The notes under the pieces were generated by a model. That model did no database searches and was not told the DNA's origin. It saw nothing but the letters and a program-made list of their open reading frames with translations. From assembly GCA_007258455.2 (NCBI GenBank), contig VDFB02262570.1, positions 62,001 to 126,000 on the forward strand: a stretch of DNA of 64,000 bases, in the 5' to 3' direction. The translations under genes and the position numbers were made by a program. Source of the DNA: Sequoia sempervirens. Lineage: Eukaryota; Streptophyta; Pinopsida; Cupressales; Cupressaceae. This document shows, one piece after another, positions 9,960 to 20,701 of the stretch (its first letter is position 1; each line of letters opens with the position of its first letter).

Positions 9960-11784
9960 TCAGAAGGAAATAGTCCTGACGTTACTGTCTCGGATGGCCT
10001 TCAGAATATGAGTCTTTCCATCCACATCAAACCGAATCTCCATTTCCTTGAGACGAAGTGTGACTTCCTCAAGGGAATGAAGCCACTTCATGCCCAAAAC
10101 TAAATCAATGTCTCCCATATTCACTACGTAATAATCAGCCTTGAATTCATAATTATTCAAGCGCAAAGGGAAGTCCTTAATCATACGGTCACATCTAAGA
10201 GTGTAACCATCAGCCACCTTAACCCGAATGCCCTCAAACTCCTCGGTTATGAGCCCACGTTTCTCAACAAATCTGGCATCTATAAAATTATGGGTGGCAC
10301 CTGTGTCCAAAAGGGTGATAACCTTTTGACAAGCCAAAACGCCACGGAGTCTGAAGAATCCCTCCTGCTGAATGCTAGACAACCGTGCCTCCTGGATTTG
10401 GAGCTCTGACTCTACCTCTACCTTAGGCTCTAAAGCCTCTGATTCTGACTCCTCAGAACTCTCCTGCTGTTCGGAATTCTCAGATTCTGAATCCTCATAA
10501 TAAGCCCACATAACCCTATTGGCCTTACCCTTAGGCCGCAAAGGACAATCATGGTTAGCGTCATAGGGACCCTTGTAGTAGAAGCAAAGCTTCTTCCTGC
10601 GCAAATCATTAAGAGTCTCATGATCCAAAGGTGCTGCTGATTTTCCCTTTGAGTCACTCTTGAAATCAGATTTCTCCTTATTTTTATTAAATCCCTTATT
10701 GTCCCTGAATGAAGAAGTATTTATGGAGTTGAACTTGCTAGATGGTGCTGCAAATTCCATGCTACGTGCCTTCTTCATAGCTTCCTGTAACGAAAAAGAA
10801 TCAAATGCTTTGATCCAACCTCTCAATGGTTCGAACAATCCCTCCATGAAAAGCACAACTAGATGCCTCTCTGATATATTGGTAACCATTACTGACAATC
10901 GCTGGAAGTCTCCTATGTAGGACTCCAAACTACCAATCTGTCGCAACTAGGCCAAATCTCTGAAGTAAGACTCAGGATCCTTCTTGTCGAATCGTTCCAC
11001 CAACCTGTCTACGAACTCCTAGTAAGTGGTGATACAATCATGTTGAAGTGTCACCATCCCGTGATGCCACCAGTCATAAGCTGCTCCCTCGAGATGCAAA
11101 GTAGCATATCTAATAGCATCCTCCTCAGCCATGGGACGCAATGTGAGGAAGGTATCCAGCTTACTGATCCAGGCCTGGGCTGTGACCTTGCCACTACCGT
11201 CAAACATAGCTAGAGTGAGTGTTTGTGGCATGCTTCAGATCATTATTATAATGTCTAGGCCTCTAATCTTGTCGATTCCTGTGATGTTCTCTCCTCTGTG
11301 TGAGAAATCTATCAAAGGTAATCCTCTCTCTGACCTCCAGGGTCAGTAACTCCCACTCGTCGTTCGCTGCCATAAGAGTATCAACGAACATCCCCTCAAG
11401 TTCCTCATCTGCAATAGTCTCATCATGCTCCTGTCTCACAAAAGTAGGCCGGGTAGGCATGTCTGTTGTCCGTGAAACAGTCCTAGGTGCTCTTCGTGAA
11501 CATGCATCACTCTTGTTCTCGTCACGACGTGGTGACGGTCTCCTTGGCGTACCTATCCTCTGTATCACCATTGTCAACTGTTGTAGTACATCAGTTACCT
11601 GCTGTTGACCTGTCCGTAAATCTCTAAGAGTGTGTAGGGCCTCTGCATCATCATCCCTAGGATTTGGAGGAATCTTTGTTCTGTCAGCCATGGTACCCGG
11701 CTGCCTATTCACTCCCTGTTCCCTGTCAATCAAAGCTCTCCTGCGAGTGTAATATCTGTGAGGCCCAACCTCTTGTGGCTGCAT
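9960..11784 (-). pseudogene. gag: Gag and protease part of polyprotein
   Basis: The N-terminal half of the polyprotein starts at the ATG ending at 11784, 34 bp inside the PBS. Gag shows a hydrophilic N-terminus, then WISKLDTFLTLRPMAEEDAI and LEGAAYDWWHH, typical of the retrotransposon gag core. Its zinc knuckle reads CFYYKGPYDANHDC, in which the second cysteine of CX2CX4HX4C is a tyrosine. The protease has LLDTGATHNFID with the catalytic DTG. Lesions are a stop and a frameshift near 11232-11262, TAG codons near 11016-11021 and 10947-10999, and a TGA at 9957-9959 before the RT part. Gag-pro-pol appears to have been one frame originally. Confidence 0.9.
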
Positions 11785-11817
11785 AAGAATCCCAAACCCT
11801 CAAGCTGGCAGGAAATC

Positions 11818-11829
11818 GCTCTGATACCA
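11818..11829 (-). other. Primer-binding site, initiator Met tRNA
   Basis: On the minus strand TGGTATCAGAGC, complementary to the 3' end of plant initiator methionine tRNA. It starts one base from the inner edge of the 5' LTR (11831). This fixes the orientation of the element. Confidence 0.92.
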
Positions 11830-11830
11830 C

Positions 11831-13196
11831 TGTAGAAACCCCTATTCTCACTGTCCGGGACTCTGAATGTTTTTTTGTTTGTTTTGACTTTTGTGAATGT
11901 TTTGGAATTTTTGCATGCAATAATAAAGAATGCGATTTTGAAAGAATTGCTTCAAAAATCTATAATAAATTCAATAAGCTGAAACTGACAAATTTGAATC
12001 TCCGAATCGATAGCAAATAGTTTTATTACGCTTTCTCGGTGCTTACAATATTCAAACCCTAACATGCAAATAAAAAGGCAAAGCTGATTGCATTAATTAA
12101 AAACCTAATTTGCTGATTACAGGCGCTCCAGAATGATGTAGGTTTTGTACGGCCATCATAAATAACTTCTCCCTCCGCTAGATGATTGCAAATGAACCCA
12201 GGGGTGTAGACGCCCCAAATGGTGAAGTCAGAAAGCCAAAAGGTGAGGCATTTTTCCCAAGACAAAAAAGTACGGCCCTGTACTTGATGGTACGGCTCAG
12301 CTGCAGCAAATAAGAATTCCGTACAATTTGCAAATAGATGCCAAATGAAAACTAAACCAGCCGCCAATGATTTTCTCTTCCCCTGCTGATACTGGATTCA
12401 ACTCTGGACAAATAGATCTTCTGAATAGGCTCTGTAATAACTTCTGGATGAAGCTATCTCTCTGACAGGCAATAAATCCGCTGGTATTTCACAGCCTCTG
12501 AACTGCAGACACTGAAGATGGCTCGTTCTCCAATGCAAATAGACAACTGAAACCCTTGGCTCCGTTCTCTAAAGAAAGAATTGATCAAAGTCGATTTTCA
12601 TAACATAATAAAATGAGTTTCTCTCAAAGAAACTTATAATTCCTCAGTTGGGTCGATTTCTCTCAAAAAGCATCATTTAAAAATAAACTTGAAATTTCAC
12701 TTTTAATTATTCAATAGTTGGACACCCCTTTTTAATTAAAATAATTAATTAAAAATGGCCCCTTCTTCATGATGGTCGACCCCCTTAAAATAATCACTTA
12801 AGTTATAATATTAAATAATATTATAACTTTATAATATAAGCTTCAAATCAATTAATATTTATTTTGACAAATAAATATTAATATCTCTCTCAAAATAAGT
12901 CTGATTCACGAACCGTCTGAAGCCGGATGATAAGTGATTGAATCTACATATGACCAGACCGTACTGCTAAAAATAGCAGGGGTGCTCTGCTAAGTGACTC
13001 CACTTACTAAAAATAGTAAGTCAAGCAAATGATGTCCAAACGACTCCAAACGAAAGCCAAGCTAAATGATTCTGCCAACTGAAGCCAAGCCAAACCTCAA
13101 CCAGACCCTCTATCCACCCACCTTATCAGCCTACGAGGGTCACATAATAGGCTAATCTCAAGAACTGAGAGATGTCAACTGGAAGGGGACATTACA
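11831..13196 (-). repeat. Chromovirus 5' LTR
   Basis: 1366 bp against 1361 bp in the 3' LTR. Substitutions are scattered and roughly a few percent by eye, and the beginning differs most. The paired AT-centred palindromes are present at 12964-12979 and 13002-13021. Promoter and R boundaries are not obvious to me. Confidence 0.95.
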
Positions 13197-13201
13197 ATAA
13201 A
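13197..13201. repeat. Target-site duplication, right copy (ATAAA)
   Basis: Directly follows the ...GGGGACATTACA end of the right LTR and is identical to 1065-1069. Confidence 0.9.
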
Positions 13202-13814
13202 TAGCATTTACAATAATCTTGGCCCCATACTAGTAATGAATAAGGGGTCTGCTTTGTCAAAACTCAAGATTACATTGAAATTCATTGCTAAAAGTTGGTA
13301 GGTTTTGTATTTTTGAGAAACCTAATGCATCAAGAGTTCAACGCAACCAACAAATTAAGGAAATTTCATTATAATTCTTCAGACAATTAGAATGATGAAA
13401 GGTTAAAGATATATATATACCATCTCATCTGCCAAAATCTCGTTCAGCTGATTAGTGTATGATACTATAAAGAAAGCTTCCATTGCAACCCAACATGCGG
13501 CAAAGCATAGCACGATGTTAAAATGTAAAAATCAAGAACACCTGAAATATTAAGAATCAAGATGCTTATGCTTATCATATTAGCTTGCATTTTTATTTTT
13601 ATTTTTAATGTTAAACTTACTAATTGGTAGTCACTCAATAACCCAGTTCAATGTACAAAATGTCAAAACGTTGACACATAACTTTTTCATTTACTATATG
13701 TGACAAATTGTAATACTTAAAGGAATAGACTGTGTAAATACCTGAAATAACTTATGAATAGTAAAGCCAAACAATGACATGTTTTAAGATCAAAATACAC
13801 TTTTTTATGGATGG
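13202..13814. other. Spacer between gypsy and hAT elements
   Basis: AT-rich DNA with no recognised coding or repeat structure. Confidence 0.5.
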
Positions 13815-13822
13815 ATTATATC
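13815..13822. repeat. Probable 8 bp hAT target duplication
   Basis: ATTATATC at 13815-13822 against GTTATATC at 17207-17214, seven of eight matching. Eight bp is the hAT-typical length. Confidence 0.6.
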
Positions 13823-16800
13823 CAAGGAAACTTGGGGACGCATCCCCCCCCCTAAAATGCCTCGTCCCTGTCCTCGGGACGTCCCGGGTATAGGGGGACG
13901 GTTGGGGGATGGTCCCCCGGAGTCCCCTTTTTTTGAAAAAACATGGAAAGCGTTTCCAGATTGGGGGGGAGGCGGTGGGGGGGTGGACAAAGGGAAAGGG
14001 GGATGGCTGACCATCCTACGGATAGCCGGGCGTCCCCCACGTCATGCAGTGTTTTAAACACAAAAAAACACATTTTTTCAAAAATAAAAGGTCTACCTAC
14101 ATGGATATTGTGGGCCCCATCAATTTTTGATGTCTTATGAGCAATACACACTCCTCTTTTCACTCATTTTTGCATTTGTGTTTGAAGGAGAGAAAGAGCA
14201 GCCAAGGATTTGAAGTTGCAGCCATTTAAGGAGGAAGAACAGCAGTTTGAAGGAGGAGAAGAGGTTGAAGCTAGTGTGGTTGTGAGTGCAAATCCACCAA
14301 AGAGGTATGCATTTGCTTTCCTTCTTTTTTTTTAACATTTTTTTTGCAAATCTCAAGCATACAATGTCTGATTTTTGCATTTTTCAGTTGAAACTTGCAT
14401 TTAAAATATAAAAAACATGAACAACAGTGGGGGTGAAAGTGATAGTGAAGATGAAGTGCAAAATAGAAGAGAAAGTGGTGAGGGTGTTAATGGAATGCAA
14501 ACAAACCCATACCATTGCCCTTCAACAGTCATGGAATGCTATGCCAAACACCCTTTAAACAAAAAAAAAAACTTTCCTTCAATATGTTACACCCGTGGTC
14601 CAAAGACAAAAAAATTCAAGGGGGAGTAGGGTGTGGTTTTGCCATGTTTGTGAAAAAGAATTTAGGGGCAGCTACACAAGGGTAAGGTCTCGTTTTTTGG
14701 GTGAGGTGGGCCATGCAATTAGAATGTGTCCTGAGTTAAACTATGATGAAGCATTAGAGTGCCAAAGATTGCAAATGGAGTTGGATGGGGTTCAAGGTGG
14801 GTCATCTAAATCTTCTTTTCCAAGTGCGCAATCAACTATGCCTATGCATTCCACGGTTGGTAGTAGTGAAGTTGCCATAAGAGGAAAGAGGAAGGTGAGT
14901 GGTAGTGGGAAGGGAGCTTTAATTGAGTCTATGTTTAATAACCAAGCACGAGAAGCCACCGAATCTTCCATTGCCAAATTCGTTTTTGCCCATGCCATCC
15001 CATTTCATGTGGCTTGTTCATCTTATTTCAAACAAATGGTTAAAGATATAGCCACTATTGGTCCTTCATTCATACCCCTTGGAGATCATAAGCTACACAC
15101 AACCCTCCCCGACAAAGAGTACTCCAAAGTTAATGTGTTAATGGAGGATATGAGGCAAATGTGGATGAGGACGAGGTGCTCTATAGTGATGGATGGGTGG
15201 ACTAATGTTAGACATCGGCCACTCATCAATGTCAAAGTCACATGCCCTACTGGTTCTTATTTTCTTAGAGCCATAGATTGTTCGGGGAGACGTAAGGATG
15301 CAAACTTCCAATTTTCCATTTTGAGAGATGCCATAGAGGAGGTTGGGGATGCTAATGTGGTGCAGGTGATCACCAATTCAGCACGTGTGTGTAAATCAGC
15401 CGATTTGATGGTGGAGGGTACTTATAGGTACATATTTTGGACCCCATGTGTTCATGCATTTAACAATGCATTGAAAGACATAAGAAAGTTGGATTGGGTG
15501 AAGCAAGCGGTGGTAGAAGCTAGAGATATTCAAATGTTCATTTGCAATCACCACACCTCACTTGCTCTCTTCGGATCATTTTCAAAGAAGGGAGTTTCTC
15601 AAACCTGTTGAGACAAGGTATGCCACTTCATTTTGTTTCACTTTCAATTTTTCAAATTTTGAAACTTCAAAGTTCAAACATTTCAATTTGTATTCATAAC
15701 TTGATTTTGTTTTAATGAATCGTAATGTAGATATCCCACATGCTTCATCTTGTTGGAGAGGATGTTAGAGGTGCATGAACCTCTACAAGCGATGATGGTC
15801 AATGCAGAGTGGATTAAATGGCCTAATTCAAGTTCTGCTCAAGGAAAGACCATCAAACAAAAATCCTCAATGACGATTGGTGGTCCAATGTGAGGTAAGA
15901 CATATTGGATTGCTGATTTTCATATTAAATTTCTGATTTTAATATTTTAATTTTATTGTCCAATGTTCCAACTTTTGAAGTTTTTAACTTGTCAATTAAT
16001 TATTTTGAACTTTTTGTTTGCATTTTGCAGATATATTTGCTCCTTCATCTCAACTATTGTAAATGTCATCCAATATGCTGTTACAAACTCTCCTAGTCTT
16101 GGAGAGATATATGAGACATTTAACAGTATGCTTGGGAAGATCAAGCAAACAATTTTGGTAAAGGATCCCACTTCGGATTTATATGAGCAACACATTAGGC
16201 CCATTGTGACACAGAGATGGAATACAATGAACACCCCACTTCATATGGTTGTCTTTGCTCTAAATCCCAAATGGTATGCACCAAGGGATGGTAGGGTGCC
16301 TCCATGCAATGACCCTAAGGTTTTACATGGGTTAACACGGGCCATTGATAAGATGTATTCAACAGAGCAGGCTTCACTACTTCAGACACAATTCCTAGAC
16401 TTTGCAAATCTTTGTGGCCCAAACTTGAGTAAACCACATGCAAGGTTGGATAGAGCTATATTAGCTCAAATGGACCTTATTAGATGGTGGACATGGCATG
16501 GGAGGGATACACCGCAGTTGAAGACACTTGCTACTTGCCTTCTTGCACAGTTTGTCAGTTCCTCTGCTGCAGAGAGGAATTGGTCCACATATAGCTTTAT
16601 CCACTCCCTCAAGAGGAATAGACTTACCTCTAAATGAGCAGAGAAGCTAGTGGCCATGCATAGTGCTCTTTGGCTATAGGATCGGTAGACTCCAGAGTAT
16701 CGACAGACTCCAACTCTACAGTGGAATATTGATCCCAAGGACATGGCCCAGGTAGATGAGAAGGAGACATCGAGGGTTTGGTTGGGGTTCTGTTGGTTGA

Positions 16801-17206
16801 GGCTGAGGTGGGCCATCGTAGTGGCAGTGACTCAGATGATGACTTTGATTTTGATGCAGTTATGGGAGATCCTGCATCATACTTTAAAACCATATGGCAG
16901 CAATGTAGTCTTTGGGCATTTTGATATAAGTTTAATAGTTTATAATTTGTAACTTGGAGGTTGTTTCATATGTATGTTAATTTTGAGTTTTGAATGTGTA
17001 TTGAGTATTGACAAATAATGTTGAACACAAATGTTATATGTTAAGGTTCTATAATGTATATTATGCATGCATTATCCATGTTTTCATATAAATATATAAA
17101 ATTTCCCTATATTTTGTATAGCCACCCCCCCGCCATCCCCAAATTGCCTCAAAATTCGGAAACTTGGGGACTCATCCCGCCGTCCCAAAAACTTGGGGTA
17201 ACACTG
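13823..17206 (+). mobile_element. hAT-type DNA transposon
   Basis: About 3.4 kb containing a BED/DUF659/hAT_C transposase gene. The right end reads ...CTTGGGGTAACACTG, whose complement CAGTGTTACCCC has the hAT CAGTG form. The left end CAAGGAAACTTGGGG matches it only loosely. The ends carry GC-rich GTCCCC/GGGGAC clusters (13840-13930 and 17125-17195). The left cluster also repeats the right cluster in direct orientation (GGAAACTTGGGGAC). Confidence 0.7.
14417..16924 (+). pseudogene. hAT transposase (BED, DUF659, hAT_C), inactivated
   Basis: Starts at ATG 14417 with an acidic Ser-rich segment. A BED zinc finger follows (VWFCHVCEKEFRGSY ... GHAIRMC), then DUF659 with the first catalytic Asp in SIVMDGWTNVRHRPLINV. 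At the second-Asp position the sequence reads QVITNSARV where relatives have TDNA, so the catalytic Asp is Asn. After an intron-like gap and a short exon (ending ILNDDWWSNV), the last exon has YICSFISTIVN and the dimerisation motif FVSSSAAERNWS, then an acidic GSDSDDDFDFDAV tail. Frameshifts occur at the G-run near 14622, near 15590 and in the 15.8 kb exon. Transposases of this class cut and paste their own element. This copy should be inactive. Confidence 0.88.
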
Positions 17207-17517
17207 GTTATATCCAGATGGGCTACTGCTGAGAAATGATTTCTATTCACTATCTCCCCCTATGCACAAGTTGCTACCCCATCAACCTTCTTTTTGGCCA
17301 CACCTATATCAGTAGACAAATGGCAAATCCAGGAAGGAGCCAAATACTCAAAAGAGCAAAATGACTTCTCCCTATGATATACCTGTGACAGACAGCTGAA
17401 GTGGCAACCATTATTGCTTGTCCCACTTCTGAGTATTCTTCTTTGCTATGGATTTTGCTCCAAGTCTCAGCAGATACTCTTCTGTCTATACAAGAAGAGA
17501 GAATAGTGGTTCACAAA

Positions 17518-17702
17518 AGACAAAATCATTTTGACTTGCACCCACAAGCACTCAGATGGGCCACGATGGTTGCACAAATGAGGCAATTCAAGCAAATGTT
17601 GAAACTTGAATGAATGGACAGTTCAACAATTTACAGCAAGACCAAAATGCAAACATGATAACCCCTTTTAGGCATGGACACTCAAAAGAAGTTAATGATA
17701 AA
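17518..17702 (+). repeat. ~180 bp direct repeat, copy 1
   Basis: Matches 19108-19287 in the same orientation with many substitutions. Shared segments include CATGGACAGTTC or close forms, TTTGCAGCAAG/TTTACAGCAAG and AGTTAATGATA. The copies lie about 1.6 kb apart. Origin unknown. Confidence 0.7.
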
Positions 17703-18689
17703 ATATAAATATATGTACATATTTATATGCATATACACATTCTTCCTTTAATGTATATTTGGCTAGTTACTGCTACTGCCATAATATAGTAAAGAGCAAA
17801 ATATGGTCACATGCCACAGAAGAGAATCCTCAAGGTTCACAAACTTTAGCAAATTTGTTTGGCTGCAGCTAAATAGAATTAGCACAGTCCATAGTAGCAT
17901 TCTGTTTGCTTGGCATTGACAAGACAAATGGAAAGTGTAAATGGAATTAAATCACATGGGCTTAGAAAGGGAAAAACATGGCAAATTAAAAAATGCTAAA
18001 ATACTCAAAAACACAGAGGGGGGTGGGGACTGCAATTGTTATTTCATGCCAAATAGAGTGTGCAGAAAGAGTAATAAAGTTCACACTTCAATAATATGAC
18101 ATAAATAAAGATTAAATCTTTCCAACTAGTCTTGAATTCTCAAGTATCAAATTATCAGTTTTAAGAGTACATATAAAAAAATTGAAGAACACAAATAGCC
18201 TCTAAGGCTCCTAGCCCCCTAGACTACAAATGTGAAGCAGAAGTCAATGCCCATGCATCCCTGTTCTCCTCCTCACGAGTGAAAAAGACTTAAAAACTTA
18301 GCTTGCACGGCTACCACAAATGATCTTGCACGGTAAATTTGACTACCAACAAGAACATTAAAATCAATAGAAATAGGAACAAATATATAGAACAAAAAGG
18401 CCTCTCAGTATTAAAACCTTCAACTAGAAATTTGACTACTAATAGGAACTTTAAAATTGATGCAAACAGGAACTAAGATACCACTATATGCAACTACAGA
18501 AAAGCAAAATTACTGCAGACTACACCAAAATTCATGGATAACTGTAAGGGCAATCACCTAAGCAATGCCACAAAGACTATCTGCACCGCAAGGAAAGGAG
18601 AGGTCAAGAAGTTCCCTATCAGGCACCAGATCAGCAAGCAAAGACAACCACACCAACGCCAACCTGCATGGAGCAGAAAACAAGCAGCA

Positions 18690-18736
18690 TGCTTAGACAC
18701 TAAATAGGAGCTTAAGAACTTTTGCATATGGGTGAA
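18690..18736. repeat. Inverted repeat arm
   Basis: Contains ACTTTTGCATATGGGTGAAG, whose complement is at about 19008-19028. The match extends through TTAGACACTAAAT against ATTTAGTGCCTAAG to about 19052. Arms of ~45 bp are separated by ~270 bp, possibly a decayed small transposon. Confidence 0.55.
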
Positions 18737-18896
18737 GAATCCTAATTCCAAAATGATGCACATGCAACCAGACATGTTACAACAAGTTGAACAACAAATG
18801 TAAGTTTTTTTATTGTTCAACACAGAACCTCAAGAAATCACCCAGGCTAAATGCCACACAAGCAAGAATCTGCCGGTCACCAAATCCAAAAGCTAT

Positions 18897-18934
18897 GGTA
18901 AGCAGAACAAATACTGGTAAGCAGAACAAATACT
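18897..18934 (+). repeat. 19 bp perfect tandem repeat
   Basis: GGTAAGCAGAACAAATACT occurs twice head to tail. Confidence 0.9.
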
Positions 18935-19107
18935 GGATCGTTATTAATTAATTGTTCTAATAGTTCAAAACATTGTCTAGAGCTGCAATTAACCAATTGG
19001 GAAAACTTCACCCATATGCAAAAGATTTTAAACCAAATTTAGTGCCTAAGTAATTTCGCTATACCCTACTGCAAACATCTTAAAAAAAGGATAATGGCAT
19101 GCAAAAG

Positions 19108-19287
19108 ATGAATCATTTTGTCTTGCTGCCCACAAGTACTACAATATGGGCTGCAACGGCTGCATAAACAAGGAAATTTAAGCAAAAAGGTAAACGCATG
19201 GACAGTTCCATAATTTGCAGCAAGTCAAAAATGCCAACATAACAACCTATTTTAGACATGGAAGCTGAAAAGAAAGTTAATGATAGC
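19108..19287 (+). repeat. ~180 bp direct repeat, copy 2
   Basis: Partner of 17518-17702. See that entry for shared segments. Confidence 0.7.
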
Positions 19288-19570
19288 AATCAAACAAAGA
19301 GATTTGGAATTTTGGACCTTCGCTAGAGTGTGCCTTTGATGGAACTCCTAGATGGTAGTAGCACTATGTATATATTTGTACATACATGTGTATATATGTG
19401 TATATCAAAGTTCCAAGGAGTTCAGAACATGGGGTTGGAGGACACAAGGACAGGTTTCGGGGATAGGAGACTACAGACCAAGACTTTGGGAACAGCAGGG
19501 GAATGGCAGCTAGCAGCACAAATATAACATATACATAGTTATACATACATATATACATATAGATAATTTT

Positions 19571-19672
19571 AATAACTATAAATGCTAATTAGTTTAATTA
19601 GTTAATAAATATAAATAATATATATTATTTATATTTATTAACTAATTAAACTAATTAGTATTTATAGTTATT
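19571..19672. repeat. 102 bp near-perfect palindrome
   Basis: The left half 19571-19620 and right half 19623-19672 are reverse complements with one mismatch and a TA centre. AT-rich, with CTAATTAGTTTAATTAG motifs. It would fold into a long uninterrupted hairpin. Confidence 0.9.
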
Positions 19673-19790
19673 ACACCAATTAATATTTATAATTATTAAA
19701 CTAATTAATAATAAATATACTAAGTAACCAGTTTGGCCCCCTAGACCTACCAATTCCAGTCCAATCCATCTTGGACAGGAGTCTTGGCTT
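19631..19790 (+). repeat. ~155 bp direct repeat, copy 1 of 2
   Basis: Repeated at about 19856-20008 in the same orientation. Both copies contain CACCAATTAATATTTATAAT and CCAGTTTGGCC, then CTAGACCTACCAATTCC and GACAGGAGTCT. Copy 1 overlaps the right half of the palindrome. The spacer holds an AT/TG-rich microsatellite. Confidence 0.85.
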
Positions 19791-19855
19791 CATAGGTTAA
19801 ATAGTAATACACATATAATACATTATATATGTGTGTATTTATAACTATATTATTT

Positions 19856-20008
19856 ATATTTATTAACTAATTAAACTAATTAGTATTTATAGTTATTACA
19901 CCAATTAATATTTATAATTATTAAACTAATTAATAATAAATATACTAACCAGTTTGGCCTCCTAGACCTACCAATTCCGGTCCAATCCATCCTGGACAGG
20001 AGTCTAGG
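19856..20008 (+). repeat. ~155 bp direct repeat, copy 2 of 2
   Basis: Partner of 19631-19790, with a few substitutions and a 4 bp length difference around CTAACCAG / CTAAGTAACCAG. Confidence 0.85.
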
Positions 20009-20624
20009 TTCAATACGTAAGGGGGGTTGTCCAAGGTTATGTTCATGCCCTGTGGGTCTGTCCAAGATGAACCTGAGACGAATTTCACACCCAACCAATC
20101 ATATCACAGTGAACTTGTCAAGATTTTGGTATTTTCTTATTTTTACTTTTTTAATTTGGCATTTACTTTGACTAAATGCCTAAAAACACCCCCCCAACCC
20201 TAAAAAATGGATTCCAAGACATTTTAAAGACAAAAGCAAAGTGATTTCCCTTATTGTAAATGAAAAATAAAAATATCATTCATCGTTGTTGACATTGCAT
20301 TGTTGCTTGCCATTGCACAAATCGAATTGACAACTAATCGACGAAGGTTCCAAAGTGATTGATTTGCTATTCCCATGCATTTGGGAGAGCCCATTTGTTG
20401 CCAAGGAGACCAAAGCGAAAGATTTTTGCAAAAGTAGGTTTTTTTTTCCTACATTTCTTTTTTTACAAATGAACTCTTTTGTTTTGTTTTGAAATTCTTA
20501 TTTTGTTTTCATTCTATAAATCTATAGCACCTAATTTTTTTTAAAGAGGTAAGTTCTATATATATTTTTGTTTTCATTTGTTTTAAATGTGCTATTTATT
20601 GAACTTCTTGTCATATGGATTACA
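20009..20624. other. Spacer before the second hAT gene
   Basis: No coding sequence seen. It probably includes the 5' end of the hAT element starting its coding region at 20625, but I cannot find a convincing terminus. Confidence 0.4.
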
Positions 20625-20701
20625 ATGGCAACAAGCTCTAGCTCCATGGGCTGACCCCACTTCAAAATAGACCCAAATTCTCCCCTTCAGAAATATGTTT
20701 A

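Larger units (their letters stand above)
1070..13196 (-). mobile_element. Ty3/gypsy chromovirus, full length, nested
   Basis: A complete LTR retrotransposon read on the minus strand. In transcription order it has a 5' LTR (11831-13196), primer-binding site, gag, protease, reverse transcriptase, RNase H, integrase, chromodomain, polypurine tract and 3' LTR (1070-2430). Both LTRs run TG...CA, and the same 5 bp, ATAAA, flanks the element at 1065-1069 and 13197-13201. The domain order PR-RT-RH-IN is that of Ty3/gypsy, and a chromodomain behind integrase marks the chromovirus branch. A 4.6 kb solo LTR interrupts integrase. The coding frame carries several in-frame stops and at least one frameshift, so the element is defective. 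Without the insertion it would be about 7.5 kb. Confidence 0.95.
17215..19570. other. Gene-free stretch with local duplications
   Basis: No coding region recognised. It contains a dispersed ~180 bp direct repeat, an inverted pair and a 19 bp tandem repeat, listed separately. Nothing else is identified. Confidence 0.5.

Noticed and set aside
12051..12064. AAACCCTAA words as telomere-like repeats
   Set aside because: Single scattered copies, with no tandem array.
13805..14163. Pro/Gly-rich frames on both strands near 13.9 kb
   Set aside because: They come from the GC-rich subterminal GTCCCC/GGGGAC clusters of the hAT element.
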